14,320 bases of DNA from CAYOFK01 sp964403185 (GCA_964403185.1 CAYOFK010000076.1:1-14320); one strand, 5' to 3'. Positions 5,508-14,151 are shown, counted from the first letter of the stretch. The notes: a model not told the origin generated them from the letters alone. Numbers and translations are program-made.

Positions 5508-6623
5508 ATGGACCCTCAAGAGAACCATTCAGAAAATGCCAACTCAAAAGTAATTAAGGATACCTCTCATCTGGTTGATTCCGGATTTAAACTCCCGACT
5601 TTTAACTGGTTATATAATGTACCCACATGCAGGGGATCTGACGATTTCATAGAGATCAGGTTTAAGAATACACGTAAGGGTATATTTAACAATATCTATA
5701 AGTTGCGCCTTAAAAAAGGTGATGTTGTGGCAGTTGAGGCCTCTCCCGGTCATGATATCGGGATTGTTTCTCTGACCGGCGAACTGGTCAGGGAACAACT
5801 TAAAAAGTACAATATTGATCCGAGAATAACAGAATTAAGAAAAGTTTACCGCAAAGCTAAAGCTGTGGACATTCAGAAATGGCAGGAGGCTAAAGAACTG
5901 GAACACGACACCATGCTGAAAGCCAGAAAGATTGCTGAAGATCTGAACCTGGATATGAAAATCGGGGATGTGGAATACCAGGGAGATAAAACCAAAGCCA
6001 TTTTTTATTATATCGCTGAGGAAAGGGTTGACTTCCGTGAATTGATAAAGGTTCTGGCCGATCAGTTCAGGCTGCGTATTGAAATGCGGCAAATCGGAGC
6101 CAGGCAGGAAGCTGGCAGGATAGGCGGCATTGGATCCTGTGGCAGGGAACTTTGTTGTTCCACCTGGATCACCAACTTCAGCTCTGTTTCAACTACAGCG
6201 GCCCGCTACCAGGACTTGTCATTGAATCCTCATAAGCTGGCAGGGCAATGTGGGAAATTAAAGTGTTGCCTGAATTACGAACTGGATGTATATATAGATG
6301 CCCAGAAGAATTTTCCGGGTTCGGATATTCCCCTGGATACCAGGGACGGTACTGCACTCCATCAGAAAACGGATATTTTTAAACGGATTATGTGGTATTC
6401 CTTTGATCCCAATTCTGCCACGGGTTTTATCCCTGTTCCGGTAGAACGGGTAAATGAGATCATCAAAATGAATAAAGAAGGTGAAAAACCGGAAACGCTG
6501 TTAGATAAAAAAGGTGCAGAGCCGGTAATTGAACCCGTTTTTAATAATGCAGTCGGACAGGAAAGTCTTACCCGGTTTGACCGGAAACGTAAGAAGAAAA
6601 AGCCAAAGTACAGGAAAAAATGA
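5508..6623 (+). CDS. ricT: PSP1 domain protein, RicT/YaaT-like
   Basis: The PSP1 family includes Bacillus RicT (YaaT), which with RicA and RicF forms an Fe-S-containing complex affecting RNA processing and development. The role in Bacteroidota is less clear. The 371-residue protein has the PSP1 core over about 35-265: the N-terminal CRGSDDFIEIRFKN region, GDVVAVEASPGHDIGIVS (71-88), then the Cys-rich signature. That signature includes GSCGRELCC (209-217) and GQCGKLKCCLNYE (246-258), giving Cys211, 216, 217, 248, 253 and 254. The tail is Lys/Arg-rich and ends in a basic stretch (359-371). Its stop overlaps an ATG (ATGA at 6620-6623), so it is coupled to gldH. The symbol is assigned by family resemblance only. 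Confidence 0.85.
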   Translation: MDPQENHSENANSKVIKDTSHLVDSGFKLPTFNWLYNVPTCRGSDDFIEIRFKNTRKGIFNNIYKLRLKKGDVVAVEASPGHDIGIVSLTGELVREQLKKYNIDPRITELRKVYRKAKAVDIQKWQEAKELEHDTMLKARKIAEDLNLDMKIGDVEYQGDKTKAIFYYIAEERVDFRELIKVLADQFRLRIEMRQIGARQEAGRIGGIGSCGRELCCSTWITNFSSVSTTAARYQDLSLNPHKLAGQCGKLKCCLNYELDVYIDAQKNFPGSDIPLDTRDGTALHQKTDIFKRIMWYSFDPNSATGFIPVPVERVNEIIKMNKEGEKPETLLDKKGAEPVIEPVFNNAVGQESLTRFDRKRKKKKPKYRKK

Positions 6624-6661
6624 TTCCCTCAGAAGTTCCGGATCTGAATCACAAAACTGAC

Positions 6662-7156
6662 ATGAATCTGAGCAGGTATAAAATACCATGGGTGGTTGTT
6701 GTGTTTATTATTGTGGGCGCTGGAGTCTCTTCATGCGACAGAGAACGGGTGTATGAGGAACATATTGAAGTTCCGGACAGATCGTGGAATCCGGATCTGA
6801 TAATGCAATTCCACCCACAGGTTTCAGATACCACAAATACACACAACATTTATATTAACATTAGAAATACCCCGGAATATTCTTTCAGCAATATTTTTTT
6901 GTTTGTAACAACAACCTCCCCTTCCGGAAGCTGGATAAGGGATACTGTTGAAATTCAATTGGCGGATGAACGGGGAAACTGGTTGGGCAAGGGTGTGAGT
7001 CATGTATTCTTCAGCCGCAGGATTTTTAAATTAAATGTTCGTTTTCCTGAGCCTGGCATTTATGGATTTGAAATTCAACAGGGGATGCGGTCCGATGAAT
7101 TGACCGGAGTCCGGGATGTAGGCCTGCGGATAGAAAGGGTGGAAAAAAAAGAATAA
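6662..7156 (+). CDS. gldH: GldH-type gliding motility lipoprotein
   Basis: GldH is a lipoprotein required for gliding and chitin use in Flavobacterium johnsoniae; its exact job in the motility/T9SS machinery is unsettled. The 164-residue product has a basic start, a hydrophobic stretch, and lipobox VSSC with Cys25 as the lipidated residue. The mature part carries family-like segments: NIYINIRN, YSFSNIFLFV, RDTVEIQLAD, GNWLGKG and NVRFPEPGIYGFEIQQGMR, then VGLRIE near the end. An upstream in-frame ATG at 6620 overlaps the PSP1 stop and would add 14 polar residues before the signal peptide, so 6662 is preferred. trmB starts 5 nt downstream. Many non-gliding Bacteroidota also carry GldH homologues, so it does not prove motility. 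Confidence 0.87.
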   Translation: MNLSRYKIPWVVVVFIIVGAGVSSCDRERVYEEHIEVPDRSWNPDLIMQFHPQVSDTTNTHNIYINIRNTPEYSFSNIFLFVTTTSPSGSWIRDTVEIQLADERGNWLGKGVSHVFFSRRIFKLNVRFPEPGIYGFEIQQGMRSDELTGVRDVGLRIERVEKKE

Positions 7157-7161
7157 TCCAG

Positions 7162-7878
7162 GTGGGTAAAGGCAAGAAAAAAAAATGGGCCGAATTGGAA
7201 ACATTTCCATCAGTGATCCAGCCTGAATTAGGAGAAGTTTTAAATAATGATTACCGGCTAAAAGGCCGGTGGCGTTCTGATTTTTTCAGGAATTCCAATC
7301 CGCTGGTGCTTGAATTGGGATGTGGTAAGGGTGAATATACCATTGGTTTGGCCCAAATGTTTTCCGGGAAAAATATTATTGGGGTGGATATAAAAGGTTC
7401 CCGTATTTGGCGGGGAGCCAAAACAGCTTTTGAGAATCAATTGAATAATGTCGGATTCATCAGGACCCGGATTGAGTTCATCACTTCCTTTTTTGATACA
7501 GATGAGGTTGATGAAATCTGGCTGACTTTTCCGGATCCGCAATTGAAAAGGAGCCGTTACAAAAAACGCTTAACCGGAACACTGTTTTTAAATGCCTATA
7601 AAACATTCCTGAGAAAAGGGGCCTCCATACACCTTAAAACCGATAATCTTGAATTACACAGATTTACTTGCGATGTACTGGCTTTTAATAATATCATCCC
7701 TGAATTTGCCACAGAGGATCTTTATTCCTGTGAGCTGAATAATGAAGCCCTCAAAATACAGACCAGCTATGAAAAACAATTCCTGGATCAGGGACAAAGA
7801 ATCACATATCTGAAATTTCAGCTTCCGCCTGAGGATCCGGTTAAGGAATTACCAAACAATGTGGGCCATGGCGTCTGA
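7162..7878 (+). CDS. trmB: tRNA (guanine-N7)-methyltransferase
   Basis: TrmB methylates N7 of guanosine 46 in the variable loop of tRNAs, using S-adenosylmethionine. The 238-residue protein shows the SAM-binding motif ELGCGKGEYT (51-60), the acidic strand end GVDIKG (74-79), the family signature TFPDPQLK (122-129; many homologues have W where this has Q) and KTDN (159-162). The start is GTG: it yields the Lys-rich N-terminus and the ELETFPSV segment (11-18) typical of Bacteroidota TrmB, and the nearby ATG at 7184 is out of frame. It lies 5 nt after gldH and overlaps the next gene, which indicates translational coupling. Confidence 0.95.
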   Translation: MGKGKKKKWAELETFPSVIQPELGEVLNNDYRLKGRWRSDFFRNSNPLVLELGCGKGEYTIGLAQMFSGKNIIGVDIKGSRIWRGAKTAFENQLNNVGFIRTRIEFITSFFDTDEVDEIWLTFPDPQLKRSRYKKRLTGTLFLNAYKTFLRKGASIHLKTDNLELHRFTCDVLAFNNIIPEFATEDLYSCELNNEALKIQTSYEKQFLDQGQRITYLKFQLPPEDPVKELPNNVGHGV

Positions 7879-8194
7879 TTTTTTCAACCAGGTTTATGCA
7901 ATTGCAAAAAAGATCCCGTATGGTCGTGTTACTACCTACGGAGCCATCGCACGATACCTTGGTACCGGGAAATCGGCACGGGTGGTTGGCTGGGCTCTGA
8001 ATGCATGTCATGTTTCACGAGAATTCATCCCGGCCCACAGGGTAGTTAACAGAATCGGCATGCTTTCAGGGAAAAACCATTTTGGCACCTCCGGTACCAT
8101 GGCACAACTGTTGGAAAATGAAGGAGTCCGGATAGAGAACGACCGGGTTGTGGATTTTCAAAGACTTTTCTGGGATCCAAATACCTGGCTTTGA
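7868..8194 (+). CDS. Alkyltransferase-like protein (ATL), MGMT DNA-binding fold
   Basis: This is a 108-residue one-domain relative of O6-alkylguanine-DNA alkyltransferase. It keeps the DNA-binding part: GRVTTYGAIARYLG (19-32), with the helix-turn-helix Tyr24, and SARVVGWALN (36-45), with the arginine-finger Arg38. In place of the catalytic PCHRV it has PAHRV (55-59), so Ala56 replaces the alkyl-accepting Cys and direct repair is impossible. Known ATLs (E. coli YbaZ, S. pombe Atl1) carry Trp there and flag O6-alkylguanine for nucleotide excision repair; the same role is inferred here. An ATG at 7859 would add MWA; 7868 gives the cleaner N-terminus. It overlaps the end of trmB by 11 nt. Confidence 0.9.
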   Translation: MASDFFNQVYAIAKKIPYGRVTTYGAIARYLGTGKSARVVGWALNACHVSREFIPAHRVVNRIGMLSGKNHFGTSGTMAQLLENEGVRIENDRVVDFQRLFWDPNTWL

Positions 8195-8266
8195 AGAAAG
8201 CATACAATTTGAAAAAATAATTATATTTACAGAATTATATTAAATTAATCTAAATTAACATCCTGC

Positions 8267-9391
8267 ATGACTATTTCTCGCTCCATTGTTCTTGAATTCC
8301 TGGAGAATATAAAACATCCTGGTAAAAAGGAAGATATTGTAAGCCTCAACATGGTGGAAGATTTACAGGTTGATGGTGAAAAAATAAGTTTCAACCTGGT
8401 GTTCCCGGGTGCCAGTGACCCTTTTGTGGAATCGTTAAAAAAGGCTTGTGTAATCATCCTGGAACAAAAGCTGGGTGAGGACATAAAGATAAAGGGGAAT
8501 ATCGGGCACAGGTTCCGGATGATTCGGGAAGAAGAGGAAGTCTTGCCACATGTAAGGAATATTATTGCAATTGCTTCAGGTAAGGGCGGTGTTGGCAAGT
8601 CCACTGTTGCTGCAAATCTGGCAGTGTCACTGACAAAAAAAGGATACAATACAGGCCTGATGGATGCAGATATATACGGACCTTCCATCCCCAAAATGTT
8701 TCAGCTTGAAGACGCAAGACCGGAAGTGCGGAAAGTGAACGGCAAGGATCTTATGGTCCCCGTTGAAAAATACGGTGTTAAATTACTTTCTATAGGGTTT
8801 TTTGTGGATCCAACAGAAGCCTTGATATGGCGCGGTCCCATGGCTACAAGCGCACTTAAGCAATTGATTGGACAGGGTGATTGGGGGGCATTGGATTATT
8901 TGTTGATTGACCTGCCTCCCGGAACCAGCGACATCCATCTTACTATGGTACAAGAGATATCTGTTACAGGAGTGATCATTGTAAGCACCCCCCAGGATAT
9001 TGCACTGGCTGATGTGGTAAAAGGCATCGCCATGTTTAAAGGGGAGAATATTGATGTTCCGGTTCTGGGACTGGTTGAAAATATGGCATGGTTTACCACT
9101 GAGGAACTGCCAGACCATAAGTACTACATTTTTGGTAAGGATGGTTGCAAAAACCTGGCCATTAAGTACCATATGCCCCTTTTACAACAAATTCCTATTG
9201 TTCAGGACATCAGGGAGGGCGGCGACCTGGGGCTGCCTGTTGCACTTGAACATCAGTCTGTTCCGGGAAGAATATTTCAGGAACTGGCAGAGAATGTAGT
9301 GAAGGCTGTCGATAAACGGAATGCTGAAAAAACACCCACAAAAAAAGTGAAAATTAAAACCAGCTCTATACCTCATTCACATACCAATTAA
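8267..9391 (+). CDS. mrp: Mrp/ApbC-family Fe-S cluster carrier ATPase
   Basis: Mrp/ApbC proteins are cytoplasmic P-loop ATPases that carry and transfer Fe-S clusters. Residues about 1-90 form the N-terminal MIP18/DUF59 domain. The P-loop is SGKGGVGKST (104-113) with the deviant Walker A Lys106, followed by DADIYGPSIPKMF (133-145) and the switch region LIDLPPGTSD (213-222). The usual CxxC after the ENM motif is absent: ENMAWF (271-276) is followed by TTEELPDHKYYIFG, with one Cys at 294. The C-terminus is Lys/Thr-rich. The NifU-domain gene starts 11 nt downstream, a fitting partner. No convincing promoter was found in the 72-nt AT-rich gap upstream. Confidence 0.92.
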   Translation: MTISRSIVLEFLENIKHPGKKEDIVSLNMVEDLQVDGEKISFNLVFPGASDPFVESLKKACVIILEQKLGEDIKIKGNIGHRFRMIREEEEVLPHVRNIIAIASGKGGVGKSTVAANLAVSLTKKGYNTGLMDADIYGPSIPKMFQLEDARPEVRKVNGKDLMVPVEKYGVKLLSIGFFVDPTEALIWRGPMATSALKQLIGQGDWGALDYLLIDLPPGTSDIHLTMVQEISVTGVIIVSTPQDIALADVVKGIAMFKGENIDVPVLGLVENMAWFTTEELPDHKYYIFGKDGCKNLAIKYHMPLLQQIPIVQDIREGGDLGLPVALEHQSVPGRIFQELAENVVKAVDKRNAEKTPTKKVKIKTSSIPHSHTN

Positions 9392-9402
9392 ACATATGCG
9401 TT

Positions 9403-9651
9403 ATGAGATCAACTGATAAGACATCTGTAAAAGAAAAAGTTCTCAATTCAATTGAAAAGATCAGGCCATACCTCCAGGCTGATGGTGGTGATGTTGAATT
9501 AATGGATGTCAGTGCAGACTACGTGGTGACCATTAAATTGAATGGTGCTTGTCACCAGTGTCCCCACCATCTTCAAACTACCACAGGTGTAGAGGAAGCC
9601 ATAAAACGAGAAGTGCCCGAAATCAAAACGGTAGTTACTTTCCAGGCCTGA
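9403..9651 (+). CDS. NifU C-terminal domain protein (Nfu-type)
   Basis: An 82-residue single-domain protein of the NifU C-terminal family, which binds or transfers a [4Fe-4S] cluster between two subunits. It has the family signature RPYLQADGGDVEL (21-33) and the cluster ligands GACHQCP (48-54), with Cys50 and Cys53. The usual Ser after CP is replaced by His-His. The length is close to that of minimal Nfu proteins. It follows the Mrp gene by 11 nt, so the pair probably acts together in Fe-S delivery. An earlier ATG at 9396 is out of frame. Confidence 0.92.
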   Translation: MRSTDKTSVKEKVLNSIEKIRPYLQADGGDVELMDVSADYVVTIKLNGACHQCPHHLQTTTGVEEAIKREVPEIKTVVTFQA

Positions 9652-9662
9652 AAGAGACAGGG

Positions 9663-9757
9663 GTATGAAATTTCGTCTCCGGATGGCATCAACTTATAAG
9701 TGACGCAGATTTGACCTTCCTTTGTGATTTTTCTATCTTTCGTTGTTAATTTCATAC
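9663..9757. repeat. Inverted-repeat-bounded intergenic segment upstream of porW
   Basis: GTATGAAATT (9663-9672) and AATTTCATAC (9748-9757) are perfect 10-bp inverted repeats. Inside lie the palindrome ACTTATAAGT (9692-9701) and, on the minus strand, a run of AACNACNAAAG-like units (ATCACAAAGGAAG and similar), which resembles dispersed CACAAAG-type repeats seen in many genomes. A possible promoter for porW, TTTG (9710-9713), 20 nt, TATCTTTC (9734-9741), has one mismatch to TAnnTTTG and lies within the same segment. Confidence 0.4.
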
Positions 9758-9791
9758 ATCTGCATAATAACCAGCCTGAATCCCTGTTTAT

Positions 9792-12488
9792 TTGATAGAA
9801 AAACCTCAAAGATTGAATCTTTTTAACCGGCTATATTACCTGGCAGGATTGGTGCTCTTGTTTTTATTGGCAGGATGCTCAGTTGAGAAAAATACCAGCA
9901 TGTCACGTAACTACCATAATGTAGTTTCCCGTTACAATATTTATTTCAACGGGAAAGAAAGTTTTAAACGGGGCATAAAGAAGATTGACAGGGCCTATAA
10001 GGATGATTATTCTGAAATTCTTCATGTATTTACATTCAGCAATATAAATTTCACTTCTTTAGCCACTACGGATATGGACCGGGCCATAACAAAAGCCTCC
10101 AAAGTCATCACGCTCCACTCCATAACGGCCAAACCCGATTTTAAAGGAAAAGAGCTTTCTGACCGTGAACAGGCTTTTTACGACAGGGAGGAATATAACA
10201 ATTGGGTACATCCCAGTTATCTCATGATGGGGAAGGCCCGTTTTTATAAACACGATTATTTTCTTGCTCTGAAAACATTTAAATATGTGAACGAAAATGC
10301 TCCGGAATCAGACATCAGGTTTGAATCCATGATTTGGATTGCCAGGATTTATAATGAGCAGAGTGAATACAGGGAAGCGATTAAATTATTGCAGTTCCTG
10401 GATGAGGATCCGGATTTTCCTAAAGGACTCCGGTTTGATCTTTCTGCCACTTACGCAGATCATTATTTAAAACAGGAAGCATTCAAACAGGCTATTCCAC
10501 ATCTTGAACAGGCCTTAAGCCATGCAGCAGGTAAAAAAAACAAAACCCGGATCACCTACATTCTCGCGCAAGCCTGTGAGAAAACCGGCGAAATGCAAAA
10601 TGCTTACAGGAACTATAAAAAATGTGTAAACATGAACCCCCCTTATGAGATGGCGTTTAATGCACGCATCAACCAGGCAGAATCATTTGATGTTACAAGA
10701 GAAAATGTGGATGAGATTAAAAAAATCCTGAGAAAAATGCTCCGGGATGAAAAAAACACAGAGTACCAGGATCAGATCTATTATGCCTATGGTCAAATCT
10801 CCCTGAAAGAACAAAACAAAAGTGAGGCAATAGATTACTTCAAAAAATCTGCCGGTATCAGCATCTCCAATCCGAAACAGAAAGCGGTCTCCTATCTTTC
10901 AATTGCCGACCTGCACTTTATTGACAACCAATATGCTCCGGCACAAGCCTATTATGACAGTGCGGTAAGGTTTCTTAATAATCAGTATCCGGGCTATGAA
11001 ATCATAGCTGCTAAAAGCAGAAGCCTGAACAGACTGGTTGAAAATATTAATACTGTTCAGAGGGAAGACAGTTTGCTGAGAATTGCCGGGCTTGATGATA
11101 ATCAGCGTACGGCCTTTATTGATGAACTCATCCGTGATGCCCGTGAAGCGGAACGGATAAATCTGGAAAATCAGCGGGAAGGAACCTACAACCCTTCCTC
11201 ATATTATGAGAGTGAACGCCAGATCAGGCAAGAGCTGAGCCGTACCGGGAAATGGTATTTCTACAATCCGTCAGTACTCAGTTTTGGGCGAGCAGAGTTC
11301 AAATCAAGATGGGGCGACCGGGTTCTTGAAGACAATTGGCGCCGGGCAAATAAATCGCTCTCAGAAATGAATATTGATCAAATCATCGCAGGTGAAAACG
11401 GGGTTCAGGATTCGGTTCCTGAAGTGAATATGAAGGATCAGTTCAGCCGTGAATATTATTTGAAAAACCTGCCGTTAACAGCCAGCCAGGTAACTGTTTC
11501 CAATAAAAAAATTGAGAATGCCCAATTCAATACAGGAATGGTATATTTTGAAGAGTTAAAAGATTATGAGCGAAGCCGGGAAGCGTTTGAGATACTGATC
11601 AATAGGTTTCCAAAATCCTCCCATTTATTATCTTCATACTATTACCTTTACAATATTGGTAACAAAACCGGCAACACCGCCCTGGCACAGAAATACCGCA
11701 TCCTGATCATATCGGAATTCCCGGAAAGTGATTTTGCAAAGATACTCAGTGACCCTGATTTCAGAAGGAAACGCTATGCGCAGGAAATGCAGATCTTCAG
11801 GATCTATGAATCTGTTTATAACCTTTATCTTTCAGGGAATTACAAAGTGGTGATTGCACAGTGCGATAGTGCAGTACAGCAATATCCCAACCACGAACTA
11901 AAACCCAAATTTCAGTTACTCAGGGCCTATGCTATTGGCCGGATCTCAAGAGATGTAAGGGAATTTAAAACAGCTTTGGAAAAAATTGTAAATGATGCTT
12001 CCGGAGGTGAAGAAAAGCAAAAAGCCGCTGAACTCATTGCTTACTTCAGGGATGAAAATCCTGACATAAAGGCCGAGGATCAACAAAAAGAAAGCCTGGA
12101 GATATATAAGGAGAGACCCGATGAACCTCATGTCGTTGTTATTCATACTCCAATAAGCGGCATGGATTTTAATCAGATCATTTTTAACATCATTAATTTC
12201 AATCTGGATCATTATCCTCAATCAGAATTTTCCACTTCCAGGAAAGGCTGGGATGGATCTTCATCCCTGACAACCGTCCTTGGCACTGGTAATGCAAAAG
12301 CTGCAAAGGATTACCTCAATGCATTGCTCTTAGATGAAGCAATCATCAGTGAGCTTTCCAAAGGAAACTATTCAGCCTTTATAATTTCAGAATCGAATCT
12401 TATCTTACTGAAAGAGCAAAAATCCATTCCTGTGTATCTGAGATTCTATGAAAAGTATTATCTTAATAAAAATAAATCAGGGAATTAA
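9792..12488 (+). CDS. porW: PorW/SprE-type T9SS TPR lipoprotein
   Basis: PorW (SprE in Flavobacterium) is a large lipoprotein needed for type IX secretion and gliding. The 898-residue product has a signal sequence ending in the lipobox LAGC with Cys29. Directly after it comes SVEKNTSMSRNYHNVVSRYN, followed by FNGKESFKRG, a typical N-terminal signature of this family. Residues about 130-420 are TPR-like (for example MGKARFYKHDYFLALKTF and DQIYYAYGQISLKEQNKSEA), with a second helical-repeat region about 575-760. The C-terminus is a mixed domain. The start is TTG at 9792: an in-frame TGA at 9777-9779 and no ATG in between rule out a longer form, and TTG at 9813 is the only close alternative. porX begins 11 nt downstream. 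Length is similar to SprE (about 870 residues). Confidence 0.85.
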   Translation: MIEKPQRLNLFNRLYYLAGLVLLFLLAGCSVEKNTSMSRNYHNVVSRYNIYFNGKESFKRGIKKIDRAYKDDYSEILHVFTFSNINFTSLATTDMDRAITKASKVITLHSITAKPDFKGKELSDREQAFYDREEYNNWVHPSYLMMGKARFYKHDYFLALKTFKYVNENAPESDIRFESMIWIARIYNEQSEYREAIKLLQFLDEDPDFPKGLRFDLSATYADHYLKQEAFKQAIPHLEQALSHAAGKKNKTRITYILAQACEKTGEMQNAYRNYKKCVNMNPPYEMAFNARINQAESFDVTRENVDEIKKILRKMLRDEKNTEYQDQIYYAYGQISLKEQNKSEAIDYFKKSAGISISNPKQKAVSYLSIADLHFIDNQYAPAQAYYDSAVRFLNNQYPGYEIIAAKSRSLNRLVENINTVQREDSLLRIAGLDDNQRTAFIDELIRDAREAERINLENQREGTYNPSSYYESERQIRQELSRTGKWYFYNPSVLSFGRAEFKSRWGDRVLEDNWRRANKSLSEMNIDQIIAGENGVQDSVPEVNMKDQFSREYYLKNLPLTASQVTVSNKKIENAQFNTGMVYFEELKDYERSREAFEILINRFPKSSHLLSSYYYLYNIGNKTGNTALAQKYRILIISEFPESDFAKILSDPDFRRKRYAQEMQIFRIYESVYNLYLSGNYKVVIAQCDSAVQQYPNHELKPKFQLLRAYAIGRISRDVREFKTALEKIVNDASGGEEKQKAAELIAYFRDENPDIKAEDQQKESLEIYKERPDEPHVVVIHTPISGMDFNQIIFNIINFNLDHYPQSEFSTSRKGWDGSSSLTTVLGTGNAKAAKDYLNALLLDEAIISELSKGNYSAFIISESNLILLKEQKSIPVYLRFYEKYYLNKNKSGN

Positions 12489-12499
12489 TCAAAGTATAT

Positions 12500-14053
12500 A
12501 TGAAACGGGCAAGGATACTCTGGACCGATGATGAAATTGATATATTGAAATCCCACATCATTTTTCTGGAAGAGAAGGGCTACGAAGTACTGACTGCCAG
12601 CAATGCGGATGACGCTTTAAAAATCATCGAAAATGAAAATCTCGACCTGGTTTTTCTGGATGAACACATGCCCGGAAAGGGAGGACTGGAAATACTTCCG
12701 GTGATTAAATCCATATCACCTGAGATCCCGGTAGTGATGATCACTAAAAGTGAAGAGGAGAATATAATGGAGCAGGCCATTGGATCGCAGATTGATGATT
12801 ACCTTATCAAGCCTGTCAATCCCAAGCAAATATTGCTGACGCTTAAAAAATTTCTGGAACAAAAACAGCTTGTCTCGCAAAAGACCATATCTGACTATCA
12901 ATCGCAATTCGGGATTCTGAGCCAGATGATAAATAACGCCGGCACTCCTGAACATTGGACGGATATCTATAAAAAGCTGGTATTCTGGGAGCTGGAAATT
13001 GAAAAGGCCGGACTGGATGGACTGGATGAGATATTAAGGATGCAGAAAGCAGAAGCAAATCAGGGCTTTTCAAAGTTTATTAAAAGGGATTATGAGGGCT
13101 GGCTCAGTGACCCGCAATCCAGACCATTACTTTCACCGGACCTTTTTCCAAAGGAGATATTTCCTGCCCTTGATAAAGGGCAAAAGATAGTGATGATCTT
13201 AATAGACAATCTCCGTTACGATCAATGGCGGGCTTTGTATCCCTTTATTCAGGATTTCTACAGGATAGAAAAAGAGATCCTGTATTTCAGTATTCTGCCC
13301 ACGGCTACGCAATATTCACGAAATGCAATCTTTTCCGGGCTCATGCCCCGAGATATACAGAAACAGTTTCCCGGATGGTGGATCTATGATGATGAAGAGG
13401 AAACAAAAAACCAGTATGAATCAGAACTTTTTCTGAAGCAACTGGAACGCTTAAATAAATCGCATCAATTTTATTATGAAAAGATCATTGATGCTCACGC
13501 CGGCCAAAAATTTCTGGTTCGGCTTTCCAATGCCTTAAACCCACCCCTGACCATACTGGTATATAACTTCGTGGATATGCTTTCCCATGCCCGGACCGAC
13601 TCGCGCATGATCAAAGCCCTGGCTGGGGATGAAAAAGCATACCGGTCATTAACCATCAGTTGGTTCAGACACTCCTCCCTGCTGGAATTAATTAAAGAAC
13701 TTGCTCAGAAGGAGATAAAAATTGTGGTAACTACGGATCATGGAACCACCCTGGTTCAGAACCCCGTTAAAGTGGTGGGTGACAGGCACACCTCAACAAA
13801 TATTCGTTATAAAACAGGTAAAAGTCTGGAATACAACCCAAAAGAAGTGCTGGAAGTTATGGATCCCGGACGGTTTGGCCTGCCAAGCTCCACCATCAGC
13901 TCCAAATACATCTTCGCCATGAATGATGATTTTATGGTATTCCCAAAGAAGTATCATCAGTTTGTAAATTACTTTAAAGATACCTTCCAGCACGGGGGCA
14001 TCTCCATGCAGGAAATGCTGATCCCTTATGTGGTCCTGAATCCGAAAAGCTGA
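12500..14053 (+). CDS. porX: PorX: response regulator with PglZ phosphodiesterase domain
   Basis: PorX regulates T9SS genes, in Porphyromonas gingivalis with PorY and SigP, and has a zinc-dependent phosphodiesterase domain. The receiver (1-120) has acidic residues Asp10 and Asp11, phospho-acceptor Asp54 (FLDEHMPG), switch Thr82 and Lys104 (YLIKP). A helical linker (about 125-215) precedes the alkaline-phosphatase-like PglZ domain. All expected metal ligands and the nucleophile are visible: Asp236 (LIDNLRYD), Thr270 (LPTATQYSR), Asp359 and His363 (FVDMLSHAR), Asp413 and His414 (TTDHGT), and His498 (FQHGG). Both domains therefore look active. No DNA-binding domain is present. The length of 517 is normal. 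It follows porW by 11 nt, and tsaE begins 98 nt downstream. Downstream tsaE is a common Bacteroidota neighbour. Confidence 0.95.
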   Translation: MKRARILWTDDEIDILKSHIIFLEEKGYEVLTASNADDALKIIENENLDLVFLDEHMPGKGGLEILPVIKSISPEIPVVMITKSEEENIMEQAIGSQIDDYLIKPVNPKQILLTLKKFLEQKQLVSQKTISDYQSQFGILSQMINNAGTPEHWTDIYKKLVFWELEIEKAGLDGLDEILRMQKAEANQGFSKFIKRDYEGWLSDPQSRPLLSPDLFPKEIFPALDKGQKIVMILIDNLRYDQWRALYPFIQDFYRIEKEILYFSILPTATQYSRNAIFSGLMPRDIQKQFPGWWIYDDEEETKNQYESELFLKQLERLNKSHQFYYEKIIDAHAGQKFLVRLSNALNPPLTILVYNFVDMLSHARTDSRMIKALAGDEKAYRSLTISWFRHSSLLELIKELAQKEIKIVVTTDHGTTLVQNPVKVVGDRHTSTNIRYKTGKSLEYNPKEVLEVMDPGRFGLPSSTISSKYIFAMNDDFMVFPKKYHQFVNYFKDTFQHGGISMQEMLIPYVVLNPKS

Positions 14054-14151
14054 CGTTCGGGAACTATTGATTTTGTGCAGTGGTATCTTCAAGTCAAAGA
14101 AAAATTATACTCATTGGAATAGTAAATACCGATTAACGAATAATGATCTAA

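Noticed and set aside
8245..8694. 149-codon minus-strand open frame
   Set aside because: Antisense shadow of the mrp gene, whose frame encodes clear P-loop and DUF59 motifs.
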